DNA of 28,916 nucleotides from a virus: IMG/VR virus record IMGVR_UViG_3300037963_004137, positions 1 to 28,916 of that record. One strand, written 5' to 3'. The stretch's first letter is position 1; each line of letters begins with the position of its first letter. Both the position numbers and the translations under genes were made by a program. Positions 1-8,082 of the stretch are shown piece by piece. The notes below the pieces were generated by a model, which did no database searches, was not told the origin of the DNA, and worked only from the letters and a program-made list of their open reading frames with translations.

Positions 1-112
1 GTCGTCGGAGATCGGTCGCATGGCTCGGACTCGCGACGGTATGATCCAGAAAGTAGCCCAGACCTATAATATCATGCTTTCTGTAGTCCTCGGAGATGAA
101 GCGGAGGCGTTG
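1..112. repeat. Terminal near-identical repeat, left copy
   Basis: These 112 bases match 28805-28916 in direct orientation with two differences: T67 here is C in the right copy, and T79 here is G. Both fall at third codon positions of the portal gene and are silent (Tyr and Leu codons). The repeat marks the point where a circular or terminally redundant genome was cut open. The two silent changes suggest that the ends came from slightly different members of one phage population, or contain consensus errors. Confidence 0.9.
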
Positions 113-409
113 TCGCTTCCGAATCCAGTCGGACCGACCATCTTAAGCGCGGACGACCTGACAGGTGACTTTACTTACTGGGCTGTCGACGCTGGAACGA
201 CTCCCATGTCCGAACTCGCGAAGCAAAACAGCCTCGAGCGCCTCGCGCCTCTCCTGGTCCAGCTCGGAACGCCTCCGGCGGAAGTTCTCGCGGAGATTGT
301 CCGCGCCTATCAGCTTCCAGAGTCGTTCCTGGTCACCGCAGAGGCGGAAACAATAGTCGAAGAAGCGATCCCCTTTCCCAACGAAGTAGAGGTCCCCAAT
401 GCCGGTTAG
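1..409 (+). CDS. Portal protein, C-terminal part (5' end cut by the window edge)
   Basis: The reading frame is open from base 2 and ends at TAG 407-409. Its first 37 codons repeat the last codons of the gene that runs off the right edge at 28916, so this is the tail end of one portal gene. Joined at the repeat (463 codons from 27528-28916 plus 98 codons from 113-409), the full protein would be 561 aa, a normal size for a podovirus portal. This part follows the portal-like STATEQQLLAAY stretch in the right-hand piece and ends in an acidic, Glu-rich tail. Portals form the dodecameric DNA channel at the capsid vertex. The start is not in this piece: the ATG at 20 is an internal methionine. The next gene overlaps its stop by 11 bases. 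Confidence 0.85.
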   Translation, partial: SSEIGRMARTRDGMIQKVAQTYNIMLSVVLGDEAEALSLPNPVGPTILSADDLTGDFTYWAVDAGTTPMSELAKQNSLERLAPLLVQLGTPPAEVLAEIVRAYQLPESFLVTAEAETIVEEAIPFPNEVEVPNAG

Positions 410-893
410 CTATGAATCCCCTTCCGATATGCCTCGCGAACTGCGAGAGCTTGCAGAAGATCAAGACGCAATGATCGCGGAGGAAGTCGGAGACTTGATT
501 CCGCCTCCTGACAGTCCGTACAACGTCAAGACGTTGAACCAGCTTGCGAAGGCGGTCGAAGCTGTCGCGCTGGTTATGGGTATCCAAGTCGAAGCGGAGG
601 AGTACAACGAACCACAGGCGCGGCTTGATAACGACCTCGCTCGTTTTCTCATGATGATCGCGGTCGCTGCGGACGACTACGGACAGCCGCTTCCCGTTGA
701 CCTCGAGGAGATTCGCGGAGACAGCGAACTAACCGCAATCGCGGCGCATCTTCTCCGGCTCGCGAAGGATAAAGAGTTCGAGGCGTTTCTGGATCAGCCG
801 ATCGCGGAAGTCGACCTCGAGGTTCGAACCTCTCCTGAAGGCGTCGAAGTCGAGGAAGAGGTCTTCGACTTCGCGTCGCGCATGAGTCGATAA
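399..893 (+). CDS. Hypothetical acidic protein between portal and WYL-like gene (164 aa)
   Basis: I do not recognise this protein. It is 164 aa, strongly acidic and predicted mostly helical, with Glu/Asp-rich ends (for example EVEEEVFDFASRMSR at the C-terminus) and a hydrophobic middle (AVEAVALVMGI, ARFLMMIAVAA). No catalytic motif is visible. Its ATG at 399 overlaps the portal stop by 11 bases and is preceded by GAGG about 8 bases upstream, and its stop is one base before the next ATG, so it is translated with the head genes. Podoviruses often keep small head-assembly or virion-associated proteins between portal and scaffold. A structural role is inferred from position only. Confidence 0.75.
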   Translation: MPVSYESPSDMPRELRELAEDQDAMIAEEVGDLIPPPDSPYNVKTLNQLAKAVEAVALVMGIQVEAEEYNEPQARLDNDLARFLMMIAVAADDYGQPLPVDLEEIRGDSELTAIAAHLLRLAKDKEFEAFLDQPIAEVDLEVRTSPEGVEVEEEVFDFASRMSR

Positions 894-894
894 G

Positions 895-1368
895 ATGGGA
901 TTCATATCGCTTCGGAAGCGTCTTCTTCAGACATTCGGTTTCAACCGTCCCAAGACGGTTATTCCGAAGACGCGCGGGCAGGCTTATTATCGAAGCTATG
1001 CCGGAGGCGCGGAAGGAAACCTCCTCGAGGCGATCGACCGTCGACAACCGGTCTCCTTCTTCTATGTTGACAAGTGGCAACCGCCGGGGACTCCAGGCGC
1101 GCGCGGGTTGCGAGTCGGAAACCCTCATGCTCTATGGATCGGAAAGAATGGAACGCGGTACCTCCATCTCTACGTCGATCCGCAGTCCGCGACAGCGACC
1201 GGAGGTCTTCCAGGATGGCGAACCTTCATCGTTTCGCGGATCTCGAATGTCTCTGTTCTCGAGCTGGGACTAAAGCTCTTCGGAAACCCGGTCGAGTTCA
1301 TCCAGGGACCCGGCTTTCGGCCGTCATGGTATCGCAAGAATGGACAGATAATAAAGCTCATAACCTAA
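895..1368 (+). CDS. WYL-like domain protein in the head gene cluster (157 aa)
   Basis: After a basic N-terminus (about residues 1-40), residues 41-125 have the pattern of a WYL (PafC-like) domain: LLEAIDRRQPVSFFY at the start, then an N-P-H turn, then YLHLYVD, then WRTFIVSRISNVSVLE. WYL domains usually sense ligands or nucleic acid in bacterial regulators. In some phages a short WYL-like protein without an HTH lies among the structural genes, and this one also lacks a DNA-binding domain. The ATG follows the previous stop by one base, and the SD is weak. The function could be regulatory, or structural with a similar small barrel fold. The fold assignment is by eye and needs a profile search. 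Confidence 0.65.
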   Translation: MGFISLRKRLLQTFGFNRPKTVIPKTRGQAYYRSYAGGAEGNLLEAIDRRQPVSFFYVDKWQPPGTPGARGLRVGNPHALWIGKNGTRYLHLYVDPQSATATGGLPGWRTFIVSRISNVSVLELGLKLFGNPVEFIQGPGFRPSWYRKNGQIIKLIT

Positions 1369-1383
1369 CAAAAGGGATTCTTA

Positions 1384-2169
1384 ATGAACACCCCGAACCA
1401 CCAATCCGTCGCGGAAACCATTCTCGCAGAAGTTGAAACCATCCACGCGGAAGAAGCCGCAGCACCGGAAGAAGCCGCAGCACCGGAGCCGGTCGTCGAA
1501 GCAGTCGAGGAAGCATCGGAGACCGAAGTCGCTCCGACAAAGGGTCTTTCATGGGACGATGCTATCCGCCGGGTTCCTCCTGATATCGGGAACCTTATGC
1601 GAGAAATGCGGAAGGACTACACACAGAAGACACAGCAGCTCGCGGAACAAAAACGGGACTTCCTCCGCGAGCGCGAGGCGCTTTTAAAGGGGAAACAATC
1701 CCTAAGAGACCCCGAAACGGTTCCAGAGTATGACCCGTTCAACGAAGAGTCCGTAACCGCTCGGATCGAAGCGGAAGTAAACCGTCGACTTCGCGAGGTC
1801 CTCGAACCCATGGAGGCGGAATATCAAACCATGCAAGCGGAGGACAGTTACCAACGATTTCTCGCGGAACATCCAGATTTCCAGTCGGATACAGACCTCC
1901 GAGGAGAAGTCCAGCACCTCCTCGAGAAGAACGGCTCCCTCGACCTGGAGACCGCTTACTATGCTGCGAAGGGGAAAGCCGCGAGGATAGCCGCCAGGAA
2001 GGAGCGCGAGGCGTCCTCCGCGACTAAGCGCGCCAGGAAAGAAGCAGCGCTCCGAGGGACAGCCGCTCCGAGAAAAGGCGGTCGCGTGTCGAAACCGAAA
2101 GCGGGAGACCTTAAAAAGATGAGCGCTGCGGATATCCTCGCAATCGCTCAACAGATGCACCGGAACTAA
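1384..2169 (+). CDS. Capsid scaffold protein (261 aa)
   Basis: The composition and position are those of a podovirus scaffold. There is an acidic Ala/Pro/Glu N-terminus (residues 1-50), a helical charged middle with coiled-coil character (about 68-105 and 120-150), then a lysine/arginine-rich C-terminus (about 195-240) ending in a short helix, KKMSAADILAIAQQMHR. Scaffolds direct procapsid assembly, and their basic C-terminal helix usually contacts the coat protein. It lies directly upstream of the major capsid gene. An 18-bp tandem duplication at 1450-1485 encodes the repeated EEAAAP unit. The ATG at 1384 has AAAGGG about 9 bases upstream. The sequence is too low in complexity for confident family placement, so the call rests on context and composition. 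Confidence 0.82.
   Translation: MNTPNHQSVAETILAEVETIHAEEAAAPEEAAAPEPVVEAVEEASETEVAPTKGLSWDDAIRRVPPDIGNLMREMRKDYTQKTQQLAEQKRDFLREREALLKGKQSLRDPETVPEYDPFNEESVTARIEAEVNRRLREVLEPMEAEYQTMQAEDSYQRFLAEHPDFQSDTDLRGEVQHLLEKNGSLDLETAYYAAKGKAARIAARKEREASSATKRARKEAALRGTAAPRKGGRVSKPKAGDLKKMSAADILAIAQQMHRN
1450..1485. repeat. 18-bp perfect tandem duplication within the scaffold gene
   Basis: Bases 1450-1467 and 1468-1485 are identical 18-mers, in frame, giving EEAAAP twice in the acidic N-terminal tail of the scaffold. This is likely a slippage-type length variant in a disordered region. Confidence 0.9.
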
Positions 2170-2187
2170 CTGTCCATAGGATATCGA

Positions 2188-2216
2188 TAGACTTGTCCAT
2201 AGCTCTGCGGTATATC
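2188..2216 (+). promoter_or_regulatory. Predicted promoter of the major capsid gene
   Basis: TAGACT at 2188-2193 and TATATC at 2211-2216 are separated by exactly 17 bp. Transcription would start near 2223, in the 144-bp gap between scaffold and capsid. The -35 is embedded in TATCGATAGAC, which matches TATCGGTAGAC at the rightward promoter near 25221 at 10 of 11 positions. TGTCCATAG also occurs twice here (from 2171 and from 2194). The spacing and the shared -35 context support the call; there is no experimental evidence. Confidence 0.5.
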
Positions 2217-2225
2217 TCAAAAATA

Positions 2226-2250
2226 CAGGCTACCTCCTTCGGAGCGCCTG
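2226..2250 (+). promoter_or_regulatory. Hairpin in the capsid mRNA leader
   Basis: CAGGC (2226-2230) pairs with GCCTG (2246-2250), enclosing a second stem CTCC-TTC-GGAG (2234-2244). It lies just after the predicted start site and has no T tract, so a stabilising 5' leader structure is more likely than a terminator. An 11-codon ATG-to-TAA frame (2256-2291) lies between it and the capsid gene; I do not call it a gene. Confidence 0.35.
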
Positions 2251-2313
2251 AACTTATGAGACTCTGGACAGAGCACCTCGAGCAAGACTAACATCCAATC
2301 AAGAGGCGCTATC

Positions 2314-3324
2314 ATGGCACCACAGTCTGTAATCTCGACCACGCTCCAGCTCTTGCGGGACAAGCTGGTCGACAATAGTTTCCTGTCTCATCCCCTGTTC
2401 CGCGCGATTGAAGGCGCTGGTAACCTGATCAAGGTCTCCGGCGGTCTCCGCGTCGAACAGCCGGTGATTTTTGGCGAGCATTCCTCGATCACCCAGCTTT
2501 CGAGCGGCTTCGAGCCGGTCTCCATGGCCGTCACCGACCCGTTCCAGTCTGCGAAGTTCGAGTTCAGTAACTTCACTCAGCCCATTATCCTTAACGCCGT
2601 CGAAAAGGCAGCTAACAAGGGCGATTTGGCCGTTGTTAACATCTTGGAAAGCAAGATGCGGAACGTGATGCTCGGACTGAAGAAGGAAGTCAGCAAACAG
2701 GTGATTCGAGGAAACTCGACTGTGCTTACTTCGTTCCAGACTCTTAACGGCATGACCGCCGCGCCTTCCACAGGTTGGCTCGAGGGTATCGCTACCGGCA
2801 CACAACAGAACGTTGTCGGTGGCCTTTCCAAGGTCACCTATCGCGCTCAGAACTGGTTCAATAACTTCAAGGACTCCGGCGGAACGCTGTCGCTGTCTCA
2901 CTTGGACGAACTGTTCATCCAGTGCCAGATCCGCAACCCCAGCGGTGCGTTTCCTGACATCCTTCTGATGTCTCCGAACTGCTTCGCAGCGTTCCAGGCT
3001 TTGCAACAGAGCTTCGTTCGCTATACCAGCGACAGCGACCGGAAGAGCCTGGACTCGGACATGGTCGGATCATGGCGCGGCGCTCGTATTTATGTAGAGC
3101 CCAACCTCGGCTTTACAGCCGCAGCGCCCGCGAAGCCGGTTTCTGCTTATGCTTTGAGCAGCGACCAATTCCAGCTTTACGCGGACACAGACGGCTTCTT
3201 CAACGTGTCAGAAATGCAACCTGTTCCAGGTACCGCAACCGAAGCCGCACAGGTCTTCTGTCGCATGCAGCTCGTCACCGGTCACCTTGCATCACACGGC
3301 GTCCTTCTTGACGCGGAGGCATAA
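2314..3324 (+). CDS. Major capsid protein (336 aa)
   Basis: The size, position after the scaffold, own predicted promoter and distinct codon use mark this as the coat protein. The sequence has features of the HK97-type fold: an N-terminal helix, a beta-rich extended-loop region around residues 40-90, a long charged helix (about 95-130), and the A-domain-like stretch FPDILLMSPNCFAAFQAL (about 210-230). Gly codons are mostly GGC and GGT here, whereas GGA dominates in neighbouring genes, a pattern usual for the most highly expressed phage gene. An AGAGG SD lies about 8 bases before ATG 2314. It is followed after 5 bases by a decoration-like gene and then a terminator, so these two genes form a high-output unit. 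Confidence 0.88.
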   Translation: MAPQSVISTTLQLLRDKLVDNSFLSHPLFRAIEGAGNLIKVSGGLRVEQPVIFGEHSSITQLSSGFEPVSMAVTDPFQSAKFEFSNFTQPIILNAVEKAANKGDLAVVNILESKMRNVMLGLKKEVSKQVIRGNSTVLTSFQTLNGMTAAPSTGWLEGIATGTQQNVVGGLSKVTYRAQNWFNNFKDSGGTLSLSHLDELFIQCQIRNPSGAFPDILLMSPNCFAAFQALQQSFVRYTSDSDRKSLDSDMVGSWRGARIYVEPNLGFTAAAPAKPVSAYALSSDQFQLYADTDGFFNVSEMQPVPGTATEAAQVFCRMQLVTGHLASHGVLLDAEA

Positions 3325-3329
3325 GAATC

Positions 3330-3776
3330 ATGGCTACTTCTACGCTCATTCAGTTCTTGAACGCTGGACAGACTTCCGAAACGATGAACCGTCGTCAGGT
3401 CGAGACCTTTCTGGCCGGAGGCGCTATCGCGGCCGGTGACTGGGTTCAGCCCGACCTCTCGAAGGCTTCCGGTGATGAAATGCTGTACGCTATCGAAGCC
3501 GGAGCGGTTGCGACCAAGGGGAACCCTGGAGTGATCGGTGTCGCGCTTGCAGCTGCAGCCGCTGGAGAACAGGTTCGCGTGGTCGTCGCAGGCTATTGCG
3601 CTTCCGCTTATGTTTCCGCCGCTACAGTCGCCGGAAGCTCCCTGGTCGGTCCCATTGGGACCGCCGGACAAGCTGCGATCGAAGTTCCCGGAACAACGTC
3701 CGGCGCTGTTTGCGGCTATGCTCTGGACGCGGACACCGCAAATTACGCGCCTGTTATGGTGATCAAGCGGTTCTAA
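3330..3776 (+). CDS. Probable capsid decoration / head fibre-like protein (148 aa)
   Basis: This is a small Ala/Gly/Val-rich protein directly downstream of the capsid gene and sharing its codon bias. The pattern of short beta strands (IAAGDWVQPDL, GVIGVALAAAAAGEQVRVVVAGY) resembles DUF2190-type capsid cement proteins, in which a glycine turn and AAGExVxV repeat build a small beta barrel. Such proteins bind the outside of the expanded head as trimers and stabilise it. It ends 31 bases before a strong rho-independent terminator. The family assignment is by eye. The location and expression class make a head-surface role likely. Confidence 0.7.
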   Translation: MATSTLIQFLNAGQTSETMNRRQVETFLAGGAIAAGDWVQPDLSKASGDEMLYAIEAGAVATKGNPGVIGVALAAAAAGEQVRVVVAGYCASAYVSAATVAGSSLVGPIGTAGQAAIEVPGTTSGAVCGYALDADTANYAPVMVIKRF

Positions 3777-3807
3777 ACCTTCGCGGTTGACATTCGTTCG
3801 ACCCTTG

Positions 3808-3850
3808 CCCGGTTCGGTCGCCTCTCTGTCCGAGCCGGGTTTCTTTCCTT
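3808..3850 (+). terminator. Rho-independent terminator after the capsid unit
   Basis: Bases 3808-3817 (CCCGGTTCGG) pair with 3830-3839 (CCGAGCCGGG) in a 10-bp stem with one G-U pair and a 12-nt loop, followed by TTTCTTTCCTT. It sits between the decoration-like and adaptor genes and would uncouple abundant capsid transcripts from the tail genes. Confidence 0.85.
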
Positions 3851-3863
3851 AAGAGGCTACGCG

Positions 3864-5237
3864 ATGAACCTCGGAGACCTCCTCGACTTTGTCGGAAACC
3901 TCCTCGACTATGATCCTTCCAACACGGTCTATCGTTCGCAGCTCGTTAGCCTCTTGAACGATGCACAGTCCCGCCTTCTCACTGATAGGCACTGGGACTT
4001 CGGAGGACGCGACAGACGCCTCCAGGTCTGGACAGACATTCCAGCCCAGACAATCACAGTCACCGCAGGCGCGGCGCAATTCACAGGGACGTTTCCAGTA
4101 TCGGCTTCGACCATTAGACCGGGGTCCGAGCTTTCCGGCGCGCTGGTCGAGTTTACCGACAACGCGACCGGGACCCTTCATCGACACAAGATCGCATGGG
4201 TCCAGAACGGAACCACAGCACACTTCGAGCGCCCCTATGCCGGATCTACCGGTGCGGTCTCTGCGAAGATCCAGCGAAGGGACATCGCGCTCCCTTCGGA
4301 CTCAATGAACGTCTTGAATGTTTCGGACCCTCACGTCGGAACACCAGCAAAAGCTCTGTTTTTATCGAAATGGGAACGCGAAGACGCGAACCTCGACCCT
4401 GAACTCCTCGGAACGATCGAGGCATATCTTCCGAGCGACGGATTCCGCGTCGCCGGTCCTCAAACCGCGAGAGGTGTCTCTGTCCAGAGCGCCGCAGCTG
4501 GACAGGGTGTTCGGACCATCGAAGTATACATGGTCAACGTCAGGAATCCGAACGCGCAGAACTTTCCGACGTATCCTCTGGATGTCTCCAGCGGTTTCGA
4601 GAGCGCTTTCTCGAAGGTCTCCTCCTTCTCCCTCTCCGATACTCAAACACTCCACTTCACACCGGAGACAATCCCGTCGCGGACCGGGTTTTATCGTCGC
4701 TATTATTTCACCTGTGAACAGGCGAACATTCTTGCGCCGGTTCGCGTTCGGAATGCGGACGCGGAAGCAGGCGTCGCGCTTGGAGTCGACACCGTCGCTC
4801 CGACTGGAGGCGTGACACTAAAACCGAATCTCGCGCTGTCATACCTGTCTGGACAGGCGTTCCAGTCGGTTAGCATTCGATACCGCTGGAATCAGTCGAG
4901 CGCATATCGGACGATCCAGCTTTATCCGCATCCAGCTGCGGATCAAATCGTCAATGTACGCACCTTGATTAACCCTGTCCGAATGCAGGAAGACCAAGAC
5001 GCGCCGCTAATCCCGGCGTCATATGCTCAAATTCTCGCATATGCAGCGCTTGAACAGCTAACGTTAAAGGTCGATAACGCCGCTTTGTCCGCTGTCTATG
5101 CTCGGAAGAAGGACCTTCTTTATCGAGGAATGGAAGCTCGCTTCCTCGGACAGGTTCCGCGACGGATAATCAAGGGCAATCCGACCGCCGGATATCGATT
5201 TATGCGGAATCCCTTCGGACCGTTGACCTTCTCATGA
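3864..5237 (+). CDS. Head-tail adaptor (tail tubular A-like) protein (457 aa)
   Basis: Residues 1-45 have the alpha-helical pattern of podovirus adaptors that dock under the portal (MNLGDLLDFVGNLLDYDP, then LVSLLNDAQSRLLTD). A long beta-rich region (about 50-350) follows, larger than in T7 gp11, and the C-terminus returns to helices (PASYAQILAYAALEQLTLK, about 395-430). The same architecture, a helical adaptor fold with inserted beta domains, is known in other podoviruses. It precedes the nozzle gene with a 4-base overlap at ATGA, the usual gp11/gp12 order. An AAGAGG SD lies about 8 bases before ATG 3864. The function is inferred from N-terminal pattern and order; sequence divergence is high. 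Confidence 0.75.
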   Translation: MNLGDLLDFVGNLLDYDPSNTVYRSQLVSLLNDAQSRLLTDRHWDFGGRDRRLQVWTDIPAQTITVTAGAAQFTGTFPVSASTIRPGSELSGALVEFTDNATGTLHRHKIAWVQNGTTAHFERPYAGSTGAVSAKIQRRDIALPSDSMNVLNVSDPHVGTPAKALFLSKWEREDANLDPELLGTIEAYLPSDGFRVAGPQTARGVSVQSAAAGQGVRTIEVYMVNVRNPNAQNFPTYPLDVSSGFESAFSKVSSFSLSDTQTLHFTPETIPSRTGFYRRYYFTCEQANILAPVRVRNADAEAGVALGVDTVAPTGGVTLKPNLALSYLSGQAFQSVSIRYRWNQSSAYRTIQLYPHPAADQIVNVRTLINPVRMQEDQDAPLIPASYAQILAYAALEQLTLKVDNAALSAVYARKKDLLYRGMEARFLGQVPRRIIKGNPTAGYRFMRNPFGPLTFS

Positions 5238-7426
5238 TTCAAGACACTTATCAGACTCCGTTAGCCGGAGGCGTTGCGACCAGACTTCCGCAGAATCCGC
5301 AAGACGCGAACGTCTGTCAAAATCTAACGGTCGACAAAGCGACCGGCGGATGGTCGACACGCATCGGATATGAACAGTTCAAGACAGGGTCTTCGACTTG
5401 GTCTCCCTTTACGAACTGCGGTCCGGTGTACGCTGTCCACGCCGCTCAGAATCTCGCTTCAGGCGCTCGACAGTCGATCCTGTTCGAGGAGAAGGGGAAC
5501 CTTCATCTTCTGTACGATTCCGGCGGTCTGGTATCCCTGCGGACGATTCGCACCGGTCGCAGCGTTCCGACTGCAACGTCCGCCGGGTCCTGGTTCACGG
5601 ATACGCCTTATGGCACTGTTGTAACCAACGGCGTCGACCGTCCGATCCTGGTCTATCCATGGCCAGCTCCACAGTCCGCCTTCGTTATTCCGACTGGATT
5701 CGCGCGTCCGTTCGGATTCGATGGTCTTCCGGCTCCGGTTGACCCGTATAAGGTCGTCCCGATGCCTCGCTCAAGCGGAGCCGGAATCTTTTATGATCCG
5801 CAAGCCGGAGGAGGCGCGGTAACTCTGTGGTGTCCGAAAGATACAGCCGCGATCCCGTCCGGCGGTCAATGGGGACTTGGACTCGCGAACAATGTATCCG
5901 GGACAGATCGAGACAAGTCATCGATCTTTGGATGGTCGGTCGCCTTCATTAGCGACACCGGCTCCGAGGGACCGTCTTCTCCGCTGTCCTCTGCGACTTG
6001 GTCCATTCCAGGAGAGACCGGAGCTGGAGGGGACGGCGGCGCTGGATGGAGACATGCGTGTCTCTTGGACATTCCAATCGGACCGGACGGAACGGTCGCT
6101 CGAAAGCTGTACAGGACGACAAATTACAGCGACGATTATGTTTCACAGGGAGATACCACGCTGTATTTTCTGGACGTGATTCGAAACAATGTCGAGTCCC
6201 AGTTCTTCGACGCAATCGCAACCGCAGCGCTCGGACAACCGGCTCCCGATATTGCGACCGGTCCGCTTCCAGCGCCTGCGGCTCGGTTCTCCGCGCTGTA
6301 TAGCGGCTGTCTGTTCCTGGACGGAGGAATCGAAGACGGTCGAACGCTGTACTTCTCTGCGGCTGGTCTGATCGAGCAGTTCGACGCCGCGAGCTATATC
6401 GAGCTATCATCACAAGGCGGAATGGTCACCGCTTTGTATGCTCATTATACGGATCTCCTGGTCTTCCGAGAGAACGGAATCGACGTCGTTCGAGGAAGCT
6501 ACACAGCCGGGTTCACAGTGACAACCCTGTCGAACTCTGTCACCTGTCGCGCGCCGCATTCCATCGAAACGATTCCAGGACTCGGAGTCGTTTTCCTCGG
6601 TCAAGACGGAATCTATGCAACGACTGGAGGACTGGAAGGAGGCGCGGTCTCCGATCTGGTAAACCTCACAGTCGCGCAAGACGATCTAATCCAGCGAATC
6701 ACGCCGGACTGTCACCCGAAAGCGGTCGCGACCTTCTCCGCAGAGCTTCGAGAGTATCAGCTATATGTCCCAGCGGACGGAAGCGATCGACCGTCGCTCG
6801 GACTGGTCTTCCATATTGACCGATTAGGTCAAGCGGACCAGCTGTCGCCATGGTCGACCCGACTCGGATTCCCAGTCGGAGCGGTCTCGACCCTTTACGA
6901 TGGAACAGTGATCTTCGGACATAACGTCGGAGATGAAGCAGGAGGAAGCGACTCCGAGCGCGGTCTCTTTATTATTAGCAAGAAACGAGCGCTCGGATCG
7001 AGCATCGTCGACGACGTTATGACAGACAACGCGCCTCCAACGTCGATATATCGCTCCGCGTGGTGGTCCGCAGGCGATCCGCAGGTTCAAAAACAGGTCT
7101 CATATGTCACCGTGTGGCTACTCACGACCGGCGGTCCGCTGGTTACCATGCGCCACTTTAAAGACTTCCAGCTTACTCCGGTCTCCGAGAGGACATACAC
7201 AGCGCAACCGCCGGACGCGACTCCGCTTCCAGAACTGGACAGCGTCGTCCTCGGCTCTGCAGATTATCGAAAGGAGCGGCTTGTCCCGCTGCGGTTCTCT
7301 GTCGCGCATATGTCTGCGGCGTGGTTCTGCTTCGAGCTGGAGACCACAGAGGATCTAATCATCGTCGGATATGAGTACACATACACGACTAAGGGAACCA
7401 TGGTCGTTCAAGGACCTCGATCATGA
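5234..7426 (+). CDS. Tail nozzle (tail tubular B-like) protein (730 aa)
   Basis: This protein has the size and motifs of the podovirus nozzle, a beta-propeller protein forming the distal tail tube. The N-terminus carries the typical QTPLAGGVATRLPQNPQDA stretch, with phrases such as NLTVDKATGGWSTRIGYEQF. The middle has the propeller-like LYAHYTDLLVFRENGIDVV and GLGVVFLGQDGIYATTGG (about residues 395-460), recognisable in this family as the blade where the tail protein reports a readiness loop. The start overlaps the adaptor stop and the end overlaps the next start (ATGA each), so translation is coupled. Nozzles contact tail fibres and close the DNA channel before ejection. Confidence 0.85.
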   Translation: MIQDTYQTPLAGGVATRLPQNPQDANVCQNLTVDKATGGWSTRIGYEQFKTGSSTWSPFTNCGPVYAVHAAQNLASGARQSILFEEKGNLHLLYDSGGLVSLRTIRTGRSVPTATSAGSWFTDTPYGTVVTNGVDRPILVYPWPAPQSAFVIPTGFARPFGFDGLPAPVDPYKVVPMPRSSGAGIFYDPQAGGGAVTLWCPKDTAAIPSGGQWGLGLANNVSGTDRDKSSIFGWSVAFISDTGSEGPSSPLSSATWSIPGETGAGGDGGAGWRHACLLDIPIGPDGTVARKLYRTTNYSDDYVSQGDTTLYFLDVIRNNVESQFFDAIATAALGQPAPDIATGPLPAPAARFSALYSGCLFLDGGIEDGRTLYFSAAGLIEQFDAASYIELSSQGGMVTALYAHYTDLLVFRENGIDVVRGSYTAGFTVTTLSNSVTCRAPHSIETIPGLGVVFLGQDGIYATTGGLEGGAVSDLVNLTVAQDDLIQRITPDCHPKAVATFSAELREYQLYVPADGSDRPSLGLVFHIDRLGQADQLSPWSTRLGFPVGAVSTLYDGTVIFGHNVGDEAGGSDSERGLFIISKKRALGSSIVDDVMTDNAPPTSIYRSAWWSAGDPQVQKQVSYVTVWLLTTGGPLVTMRHFKDFQLTPVSERTYTAQPPDATPLPELDSVVLGSADYRKERLVPLRFSVAHMSAAWFCFELETTEDLIIVGYEYTYTTKGTMVVQGPRS

Positions 7427-8082
7427 AGAAATGGACTAAGCGCGACGCGACCAGCGCCGGAACAGTTTCTCCTGGCGCGGTGAACGATGAACTTCGCGCA
7501 CAACAGTCGTCGATAACCACGCTCGACAGAGACCAGATTCCGGCGGACTTCGTCGACGAAACCCGGCTCGAAACGTATGCGCTTCATCGCGTCTATGTGG
7601 TCGAGAAATGGGGAACCGGAGAACAGACCTCCGCAGCGGATACAGACGTCCTTCCGCGCGCCTGGAGAGCCGCGACATACCAAACCTATACCGGCGGATG
7701 GTTGCCCGGCGTCGCGACGTCGTCGGTCACCTTGACCGGCTTTAAAGGCGGACACCTCTTTATTGAATGGAGCGGAAACGCGTATGTTTTTGGACCCATG
7801 GCGGACGGCGTTTCGCAGACTCATCCAGGAACTCCTCGATATATGCGATTGCGGATTCTAGTCTCTGGAGTCCTCCTCGCAGAGCGACGCGGTCCGGCAT
7901 ATCATGAGTCGTTCCGCGTCTTCGGTTCCGGTATGTTTCCCTCTGGAGACTTGTCCGTCGAACTGCAATGGAGATTGATCGAGCCGGGTTCGGATGATCC
8001 GATCGAGGATCTCGGAGGGAAGAACGTCGTTCAAGGTCATATCTACTCACAGAAATATTTCGCGATAGGAAGGTTTCGATAA
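7423..8082 (+). CDS. Tail protein with short N-terminal anchor (219 aa)
   Basis: This is the first of three consecutive tail proteins after the nozzle. The N-terminus (about 1-50) includes SAGTVSPGAVNDELRAQQSSI, a short helix motif like the anchors of the next two proteins (IDATDLNSRF, LTSANLEGNF). The rest (60-219) is beta-rich, with alternating aromatic and Gly residues typical of fibre or tip domains and no enzyme motif. It starts inside the nozzle stop (ATGA) and ends one base into the next ATG. It is likely part of the tail tip or a receptor-binding fibre, and which of the three contacts the host cannot be told from sequence. Confidence 0.65.
   Translation: MKKWTKRDATSAGTVSPGAVNDELRAQQSSITTLDRDQIPADFVDETRLETYALHRVYVVEKWGTGEQTSAADTDVLPRAWRAATYQTYTGGWLPGVATSSVTLTGFKGGHLFIEWSGNAYVFGPMADGVSQTHPGTPRYMRLRILVSGVLLAERRGPAYHESFRVFGSGMFPSGDLSVELQWRLIEPGSDDPIEDLGGKNVVQGHIYSQKYFAIGRFR

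Noticed and set aside
3787-3792. TTGACA as a -35 before the adaptor gene
   Set aside because: No acceptable -10 occurs 16-18 bp downstream, where the terminator stem lies instead.
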